Of a stretch of 64,000 bases of DNA, positions 57,089-64,000 are shown in pieces (the first letter of the stretch is position 1; each line of letters begins with the position of its first letter). The DNA lies in assembly GCA_019096155.1 (NCBI GenBank), contig JAHCVI010000001.1, positions 11,160,001-11,224,000 on the forward strand, given 5' to 3'. Position numbers and translations under genes: made by a program. The DNA is from Staphylotrichum longicolle (Eukaryota; Ascomycota; Sordariomycetes; Sordariales; Chaetomiaceae). A model generated the notes under the pieces. That model was given only the letters and a program-made list of their open reading frames with translations. It was not told the origin of the DNA and made no database searches.

Positions 57089-57874
57089 CTAAACGGGCGG
57101 CGTCGGCTGCATTTCCACGGCAGCTCCCTTGCCTTTCGGGCCGTGGCCGTACTCATCTTCGTCGTCCGAGTCATCCATGTCGAGCTGCTTGTTGGGGACC
57201 ATGGCCAGGCAGCGAAGGCAAACTGGCAGAGATAGACGGTGGCATGTTAGTCCCGTGGCATCCCCTTGAAGCAATGCAGACTCAGAATAGCACTCACATC
57301 ATGTACGTCACGGCAAACGTCCCCCCATCTGGCAGCTCTTGACGGCGCCATAGGGCGCGCGCGAGGTCACAACCGTACCGGATGTACCAGGCAACGGGGC
57401 TAGGGTACCGCGAGTCGGCGTAGTCGGGGCCGGCTTGGCCGTAAACGCTGACGGCAAAGAGCGCCGTCAGGCAGGCGCCGATGACAGTGCCGAAAATGGG
57501 GTAAAAGACTTCATGATGGTGGCGATCATCTTGGCCAGGAGGATAAAGAGGGCGACAATGGAGATGGCGACATTGTATTCTGGTGTGGGTTAGAGTCTGT
57601 GGATTCCCGGAGGGCTCTTGGGCACTCACGTTTGCGACCACACAATGGTGGGCAATGGTTGGTGGTTCGCGTAGGCGTAGAGGATCATGTTGGGGTTCGA
57701 GTTGAGCTTGTGCTCGAAGCCGATGCGCCAGAAGAGGGACCGGAAGGCATCGGGCTGCTGGACGCCGAAGAGGACCAGCAGCGGGACGATGCCGGCGAGC
57801 TCGGGAAGCATGCCCCAGTAGAGCGGCCGTCTGGCCCTCCATGGCCGACGGAGGATCCGGTATGTGTGTGCCAT
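57089..57874 (-). CDS. Four-span membrane protein, conserved fungal type, several frame breaks
   Basis: Exon 1 (57874-57630) encodes MAHTYRILRRPWRARRPLYW, a first membrane span (LAGIVPLLVLFG) and a GFEHKLNSNPNMILYAYANH loop. Exon 2 (acceptor about 57577) holds span two (NVAISIVALFILLAKMI), span three (FGTVIGACLTALFAVSVYGQ) and the AGPDYADSRYPSPVAWYI loop; exon 3 (from about 57221) ends in an acidic cytoplasmic tail (LDMDDSDDEDEYG) with the stop at 57089. The pieces fall in different frames: one-base corrections are needed near 57575 (AA), 57512 (AAG), about 57363 (GCGCGCG), 57331 (G run) and 57219 (TTT). Uncorrected, the frame stays open but encodes nonsense between segments. The family is familiar as an uncharacterised fungal four-span protein; its function is unknown. 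Confidence 0.6.
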
Positions 57875-60800
57875 TTCGCAATTTTTCGAGTGCCAATTCC
57901 GGCCCGCTCCAGTCGTTGCCTCTCCGTCCTACCGTCTGTGGCCGTCCGGATGCCGCTCTTGGCGGTCGGGTCTCCGCTGGATGCCAAAAGCTGCTGGGTG
58001 CAGCTCACCTGAATTTCTGGCGCAGTCGGGCTCAAAAGACGCCGAATGAGCGCTGCTCCGAGCGGTCCGTCGGCGGCGACAGTAAATATAGCAGTATTTC
58101 CCCCTCTTGTTTGCTCAGGTCGCAGTGCGGGACAAAGGAGGAGGGGGACGGCAGCAGCGATTTAAGGGGGCTGCACGCATTTCTTGCGGTTCGCGGCCTC
58201 GCTGGCGGCTTGTGCTGCCGCCCATGCCTGGCAAACACCCCATTCCGAGCAGCCTGAAGATGCGGGTGGCAGGTCAATCACAGGTTGACGCCCAATGAAA
58301 TGGCCAGGCGGGTTTGGCTGTGGCAGCGTGTAAGCGCCGGGCTGTCCAATCCCAGACCGAGACACAGGAGCGGGGGCGAGGTGACAGCCAGCTGCGAGAG
58401 AACCGGCAGAGTCTGCGGTGCCCATTTGGCAGCCGGCGAGTGTCACCCACCAAGCGCTGTGCTCTGGGGGGAAATCTGACGGAGTCTGTGCAGTACCACC
58501 ATATGAGCGCCGGCCGCTGCCGGTTGGCCCGTGAAGCAACTGCCGGTCCTTGCCCCTCTGTCCCTCCTTCGATCACCAAGCGGCATCCCCTTGCCGTGAG
58601 ATCGCTTTCGTGCCGGTGTCCAGAGACACGTTATCCTCATCCATCAGAACTTTTGGTCGGGTGTTGGCGGGAGAGGAAGCCGCCGAGCCAAAATCCCGGT
58701 GCGACGTGACCAAGCAGATTGTTCTTGAGATCGTGAACCACGCTGGCGGTCTCAGATTGCTGTTAGCGCCTAGCAGCCGAGCTCCTCTGTGCATTTTCGG
58801 CCTGTGGGGTTCGGGGAGACTGGGAGTTCGCTGCTCGGCGGATTGCCTTTGACGGTCGAGGCTGCGTGTGGCTCACGCAGGTGTCACCGCCACGTTTATG
58901 CTGCAACCCCTGAAGTGCAACCCAACGGCGACAGGCGGAATGGGTGACGAAAGCTTCTTCGAGAGCGGAACGAACTCCGATCGGTGGGCCATGACGCTAT
59001 CTCGAGGCTATCTCACTGATCGAACCGCGAAGGGTCTGGCATCTCTCATGGCGTGTCCGGAGTCTTGTCTTAGCTTGGTTCGGCCGCCGTTTCCATGTGT
59101 CCTCGACCGACACACACATGTGACCGTGTTCCGGCTCCTCGGGGGTCTCGCTGTTGTCCACGGTCACCTTGCTCCTATCGAGCTGTCGCCGGAACCGTCG
59201 GTGATGACTCGAGAAAAAAAAGAGACCAAAAAACACACAAAGCTGAGTCTCCGATGGGATTCCTGGAAAGCCGTTGTCATAGCGAATGGGAATTGCCTCT
59301 CCGCTGGAACCGTCAGCTAAGGCAGCCCACCTGTCTGAGCTCCATCTCTGCTTGCGCTGATTGGCTTTTCGTGCTTCAATATCTCGGTCGTTGGAGCCAA
59401 GAAAATCGACCGGTCCAGACCATGGGATTGGCGCCGCAGCGAGTTGCACAAAACGCTCCCCCAGACCTCAAGCCGTTCGCGACGCGGCGTGGAGGCATGA
59501 AAAAGGTTCAGATTGGCAGAAGGTGGAGGCAGAAAACGCGGAAACCTGTCGCTTGGGCCCATTCTTCTGGGCTCCGCTCCGTCGGGGGAATCTCGTCTGC
59601 TCATCCCCTAATCCCGGGCTCGAGGTCGGCGTCCACAAGCCAAAGAAGCTGCGGTCCTGCGTCGATCCCCAGCAGGCTCAGCTGCCTCACCCCATCTGGC
59701 GATTCGATGTGTCCGATTCACCCCATCGGCGATCTGGCCGGTGCTGGATGTGCCCCGCACGACGAAGTTTAACGTTAGTTACCTTGACGGAAACTGTGGG
59801 ATCGAACGGCTGTGGAAAGTTCTCGAGGATTTGGGGGTTCACTGATGGTGGAGACCCAAGACTCGTAATTGCCAGGGGGGGAAAGGGCGCTCCACAACAG
59901 GCCAAATTGCCCAGCGAGCCAGAAGCTCCAGACCCTAATCGACCCCGGCCGCCCCTGTCTCTTTGCTTGGGATCCTGCTCGCCGCCTGCTGTTCTGGGCA
60001 AGCAGTCGAGCCTCCTTCATCAGCCCACTTTTGACGCGAGCCGTTTGACGGATCCGGTCGTCACCCCCCCTGTTGCAGCAGCGGGACACACAGATGTTCT
60101 GCTCAAGACAATGCCCGTTTCGTTCCCCCAGAAGTCTGTGTTCCAGTCCTGGGGTCCCGATTATGGACATCCACAGTATTTTAGGTGTCAGTGGACCTCA
60201 GGCCGTCACAGGCAAGCGCCTTCCCCCCCGGCATTGGCGCTGGCCGACTCGGTCCGTGACGGACACACACATTCGAGGTCGGAGGATGGCAGGTGCCGTC
60301 CTGCCGTCCTGCCGTCCTGCTGTCCTGTGGTCCTGTTGTCCTGTTGTCCTGCTCTGCTGTCTCCTTCCGTCCCCTCTGCAGAGCATGCCATGCCATGCAG
60401 TGTTGCCTGTGGCCCTGCCTGTGCCTACCTGACCTTAGGTAGGTACCTTGCCCATCTTGGGCGTTGACCGTTGCTCCACCGGACAGTTTCCCCCGCGACG
60501 ACGGGTCCCAACCTAGCTGCCTTTCACCTTTTATCCTCTTCCAGGCTGCGCGGCCGGTTGACTAATTTCGCATATGGGGCTGCTGCACTGCTGCAAGTCC
60601 AATTCTGACCTACCTCACCTCCTCCCGCCGACATCACCTAACGTTACCTTATCGTATTCCAACCCTCATTGTCACATCTCCCTCCTCCGGCGCACATACC
60701 GCGCAGAACACACAGTATACAGCACCTAAAGCTGACGGCGCACCTTCGGACGGTGCCTGACCAACCCGCCTCAGCCTCAACCCCAACAAGGCCTGCCCTG

Positions 60801-61128
60801 GCTCGCCCCGGCTCGCCAACCTCGTCCAAACCCCCCCAGGGCCGCCGTAATTTTTTTGCTTCCCGTTGGCCAATGGGCCCGCGGCTGGGCCCTTTGATCT
60901 CGTGCCCGAGTCCCTGCTCCCTGCCCTGAGGGGTCGCCGTCTGTTTCCGCTGCCGTTCGGCGTGCTGGTTTCCGGTGGCGGACTAACACGGCCGCCACTC
61001 CCTCCTCCAACAGCGTACCACAGTAGAGCACTCGGTGCTAGTCAGGAACACTCCAGGTACCTCGGTAGCGCACTCCGTTGGGAGAGCGTCGAGACGTGCC
61101 TGCGGTCCTGTTGTGCTTCATCCTGGGC
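57875..61128. other. 3.3-kb intergenic region
   Basis: It contains the promoter of the membrane-protein gene and the long 5' flank of the histidine kinase gene. A 368-codon plus frame (59361-60467) lacks motifs and crosses a tandem repeat; it is not accepted as a gene. Confidence 0.55.
60295..60358. repeat. 8-bp minisatellite, eight copies
   Basis: Eight consecutive 8-bp units, gccgtcct x3, gctgtcct, gtggtcct, gttgtcct x2 and gctctgct, fill the interval exactly. The period is not a multiple of three, consistent with non-coding sequence upstream of the kinase gene. Confidence 0.85.
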
Positions 61129-64000
61129 ATGACACCGGACGCCCAAGCCAAGCCCTGCATTTCTCCTCCACAACCCGCCGCTGTGGTTGAACTACCAGCC
61201 TCTCCCCACCAGCTCCGCCCTATTTCGCCCGGCCCATCGTCCACCAGCGGCCCTCCGCCTTCACTCGCTGATCCTGCTCAACCCACCACCACCACCACCA
61301 CCACCACCGCCGCCGCCGCCGCGACCACCGCGACCACCGCGACCACCACCACCACCACCGCTGCTAGCAGCGGCACCGTTAGTCGTTCGGCAGACGAGGC
61401 CCCTGGGACGCCCGAGTCACGAGAAGGCCGGTGGACGCGGGCACCTGGTATTAGCCGGCATGGTTTGGCTGGCCCCTCGCTAACACGAGCAATCTCTGGC
61501 TTTGGCACGTTTCCCTCCGGAACCTGTGCCTTGCCTGCGCTAAAGGCACCGGCCAGCGAAGCCTCGACAGGACCACCGCCACCGGGCCCGTTGCGCAAGC
61601 GGCACTCGGTGACGGACAAGAGCGTGGTGCGCTCCCTCGCATCGCCAACCAAGAAGCCCCGGCTCGTCGCCCCCGGCAGCCTCTCACTGCCGCCGTTTGA
61701 CGCCATCTCTTCAGCCCAGACGGCTGTGACCTCCCCTCTCTTCTTTTCCAGCTCTCCGAGGCATAGGCTCAGCCGCCCGCCCAGTTATCCGACCCCGGAG
61801 CTGGCACCGTCCATGATGGGCGACAATGAAAACTCCGATGGAGTCACCACCCTCCGCCTGCCAAAGGGGCAGGTCAGCGCAACAAGCCCCGCAAGGTCTT
61901 CAGGTACCCCGCGCAGCTGGTCGTCGGCCGAGCTTTCCAGTCTATCGCGCAGCCCGGACGGCTGGCCCCAGCCTTCCATCGTCCAGCTCCTTCAGGGCAT
62001 AGGAGTGGTCGAGCTGCTGGAACAGGATGAACGCCCGACCTTTATCATCGATCTCAACGACCCCGCAAATTTTGCCCCTGGACCCCTGCATTTGATATAC
62101 GCCAACATCGGGCTGAGGACCGCGCCCGATCTTTTGGACCTGTTGCAGCCCGATCCGGCAGAGCCCGGGTACAGCACTGAGTTTGCGGAATTCAAGGCAT
62201 GGACGGTCAGCTTGATGCGGGATAGGACGACCACGAAACCGGTCTCTTCGTCTACCACGTATGCCGGCTTTCCCTGGACATGCTCGACACTCCGGAGGCG
62301 CTTCCGGATCGTTCGTTGTTACCAGAACATGACCTGGAACACCCCAACACCACCGGACCAAGCACAAGCATCACAGCCCTCTCCAAACACCGAACTGACC
62401 TTGAGCGGGCCTTGGACAAACCAGGCGCCCGAGCTGCCAAGGGAGCGCAGCGACTACTTCGGAGTGGCTGGGCAAACACATGCTCGTTCTCACTCGGAAC
62501 CCCGAAGCAGGGCCGGGTCAGCTGCCGACACCGTCATCCGACCCTTCGATGACCTGCTGCTCGCGTCCCCCCCATTACGGACAACATTCGACTGGACGCG
62601 CATTCCCGTCGACGACCCTAACCTTCCCCCGCACCATAAGTTTGCACGCTCGATCGACTGGGCGTCCACCCCGCTTGGCCCCGTGGAACTCTGGCCGCTT
62701 GAACTCCGTATCATGTCCAGCATGATCATGGGAAGCCCGCACCCGGCGGCGCTATACTGGGGTCAGGAATATGTCGCCATTTACAACGAGGCCTATATCG
62801 CACTTGCTGGGCAAAAGCACCCTCAGTTGATGGGTCAACGATACCGCGACGCCTGGCCCGAGATTTGGGACGAGATACAGCCCGTCTTCGAGGCCGCCTG
62901 GAACAGCGGATATGCGACAATGAAGAACGACGACACCCTCTTCATATCCCGTCATGGCTTCATGGAGGAGACGTTCTTCAACTGGGCAATTATACCGCTT
63001 GTGGGAGGTGACGGAACAGTGGTGGCTCTCTACAACCCTGCATTCGAAAACACGCGGCGGAGGATCGTCGAGCGGAGGATGCTGACGCTCCGGGAAGTCG
63101 GCATCAAGACAGCTCAGGCCCGCGACGTGAAGAGCTTCTGGTCCCTCCTCCAGAGGGGCTTAGAGTTCAACGAGCTGGATGCGCCCTTTGTCCTCATCTA
63201 CTCGGTCGGCGAGGACAACGAGAGCGAAGTCTCTTCCATGAACTCCGGAAGCGTCGCGCACCCACCCAAGATTGTGCTCGAAGGCTCCATCGGCGTTCCT
63301 GAAGGCCATCCGTGTGCCCTTTCCTCGATCGACTTGCGGTTCAGCGACGAAGGATTTGCTCCTTTCATGAGGGAGTCGATGGCGGATCCGGCCACCCCTA
63401 TCGTCCTCAGGGAGGAAGACGGCACCCTGCCAACAGGACTGCTCCAGGGAATCCAGTGGGGAGGGTTTGGGGACCCATGCCGCACCATTGTCCTGTTTCC
63501 CGTGCACCCTACGACTGCGGGTGATGCTGTCGTCGGGTTCATCGTCCTGGGCATCAACCAGAGACGCCCGTATGATGCAGAGTACCAGCTGTTTGTGAAT
63601 CTTCTCTCCCGCCAGCTCGCCACGTCGCTGGCGTCCGTGGTGTTGTTCGAGGAGGAGATCAGGCGTGGACAGAAGGCTGCCCGGCTAGCTGCTCTCGACC
63701 GACAAGAGCTCTCGTTGCAACTCCATCTTCGGACACAAGAGGCGGTCGAGAGCGAGTATCGCTTCACGAGGATGGCCGAATTTGGCCCCGTCGGCTTGTT
63801 CATCGCAGACGGCCATGGCCACATCAACTACTGCAACGAGATGTGGTACAGGATATCCGGGCTACAGCGGAGTGCCAGCACCTTTGCCGCCTGGATGCAG
63901 AGCATCCGGGACGAGGATCGTCTCGGCACAGAACTTGCCTGGCGCCGTGTCGTCGAGGAGAAGATCGCTGTCACGCACGAGTTCCGATTCAACGGCTCGA
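61129..64000 (+). CDS. Hybrid sensor histidine kinase, N-terminal part (cut by window)
   Basis: From the ATG at 61129 the frame is open to the right edge, giving 957 residues without an intron; the kinase and receiver domains expected downstream are outside the window. The first 230 residues are Pro/Ser/Thr-rich with Thr and Ala runs from CCA/CCG microsatellites (61282-61372). A first PAS-like unit occurs at about 285-400 (VVELLEQDERPTFIIDLNDP, ANIGLRT, FPWTCSTLRRRFRIV). A second sensory unit follows at about 480-620 (FDWTRIPVDD, SIDWASTPLGPVELWPLELR, PAALYWGQEYVAIYNEAYI), then a GAF-like region, then a PAS domain at about 880 onward (YRFTRMAEFGPVGLFIADGH, INYCNEMWYRISG). That order is typical of filamentous-fungal hybrid kinases, which phosphorylate an Hpt protein; the ligand is unknown. 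Confidence 0.85.
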   Translation, partial: MTPDAQAKPCISPPQPAAVVELPASPHQLRPISPGPSSTSGPPPSLADPAQPTTTTTTTTAAAAATTATTATTTTTTAASSGTVSRSADEAPGTPESREGRWTRAPGISRHGLAGPSLTRAISGFGTFPSGTCALPALKAPASEASTGPPPPGPLRKRHSVTDKSVVRSLASPTKKPRLVAPGSLSLPPFDAISSAQTAVTSPLFFSSSPRHRLSRPPSYPTPELAPSMMGDNENSDGVTTLRLPKGQVSATSPARSSGTPRSWSSAELSSLSRSPDGWPQPSIVQLLQGIGVVELLEQDERPTFIIDLNDPANFAPGPLHLIYANIGLRTAPDLLDLLQPDPAEPGYSTEFAEFKAWTVSLMRDRTTTKPVSSSTTYAGFPWTCSTLRRRFRIVRCYQNMTWNTPTPPDQAQASQPSPNTELTLSGPWTNQAPELPRERSDYFGVAGQTHARSHSEPRSRAGSAADTVIRPFDDLLLASPPLRTTFDWTRIPVDDPNLPPHHKFARSIDWASTPLGPVELWPLELRIMSSMIMGSPHPAALYWGQEYVAIYNEAYIALAGQKHPQLMGQRYRDAWPEIWDEIQPVFEAAWNSGYATMKNDDTLFISRHGFMEETFFNWAIIPLVGGDGTVVALYNPAFENTRRRIVERRMLTLREVGIKTAQARDVKSFWSLLQRGLEFNELDAPFVLIYSVGEDNESEVSSMNSGSVAHPPKIVLEGSIGVPEGHPCALSSIDLRFSDEGFAPFMRESMADPATPIVLREEDGTLPTGLLQGIQWGGFGDPCRTIVLFPVHPTTAGDAVVGFIVLGINQRRPYDAEYQLFVNLLSRQLATSLASVVLFEEEIRRGQKAARLAALDRQELSLQLHLRTQEAVESEYRFTRMAEFGPVGLFIADGHGHINYCNEMWYRISGLQRSASTFAAWMQSIRDEDRLGTELAWRRVVEEKIAVTHEFRFNGS
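61282..61372. repeat. CCA/CCG trinucleotide microsatellite in kinase N-terminus
   Basis: The run of accacc, gccgcc and gaccacc triplets encodes Thr and Ala homopolymers in the kinase N-terminal tail. As triplets it keeps frame if its length changes. Confidence 0.85.

Noticed and set aside
59361..60467. 368-codon plus frame upstream of the kinase
   Set aside because: It has no motif or splice logic and passes through the 8-bp tandem repeat, where the reading becomes Cys/Leu/Pro repeats.

Overview
The window is a GC-rich nuclear segment of a filamentous ascomycete. Short introns (47-126 bp) with RCTRAC-like branch points and Sordariomycete-style proteins fit; a Sordariales/Chaetomiaceae-like source is my inference from protein style, not from a search. 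Seventeen protein genes are well supported, two short or lineage-specific ones are tentative, and one ORF is retroelement-like. I found no rRNA, tRNA, CRISPR or intact transposon.

Layout. 1-1449 (-): IQ-motif protein, running off the left edge. 1871-2929 (-): short-chain dehydrogenase. 3752-4864 (-): gag-like ORF. 6038-7269 (+): glutaminyl cyclase. 7752-8725 (+): PX-domain protein. 9376-9894 (-): small coiled-coil protein, followed by a 20-bp minisatellite at about 10109-10700. 11323-12871 (-): CDP-alcohol phosphotransferase. 13969-14695 (-): Cys-rich GPI protein. 17084-18126 (+): SWP1-type OST subunit. 18864-22339 (+): Cep57-domain spindle pole protein. 24704-27547 (+): Zn2Cys6 regulator. 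28857-30154 (+): threonine aldolase. 31635-33902 (+): secreted trehalase. 34558-35894 (-): GCN5. 36245-36602 (+): OST5. 36726-37795 (+): Rad1. 37796-45706: nearly gene-free, with one 83-codon ORF. 45707-48493 (+): large low-complexity protein. 51492-53219 (-): succinate-semialdehyde dehydrogenase. 54711-56466 (+): GH79 glycosidase. 57089-57874 (-): four-span membrane protein. 61129->64000 (+): hybrid histidine kinase, running off the right edge.

The genes are mostly independent housekeeping functions: secretory-pathway modification (two OST subunits, glutaminyl cyclase, GPI protein), phospholipid synthesis, chromatin and DNA-damage checkpoint (GCN5, Rad1), spindle pole, carbon use (trehalase, GH79, SSADH) and signalling (histidine kinase, Zn2Cys6 factor). 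No biosynthetic cluster or defence-like system is evident.

The most useful observation is a set of single-base frame breaks, many of them in or beside homopolymer runs, in three otherwise conserved genes (CDP-alcohol phosphotransferase, Cep57-domain protein, four-span membrane protein). They look more like sequence errors than biology, and they would mislead automatic annotation. Other points worth checking are a GC-AG intron in the GH79 gene, a 60-bp stop-free intron inside a PX domain, a NAGNAG acceptor, a 13-nt first exon in GCN5 and two start codons in the SSADH gene.
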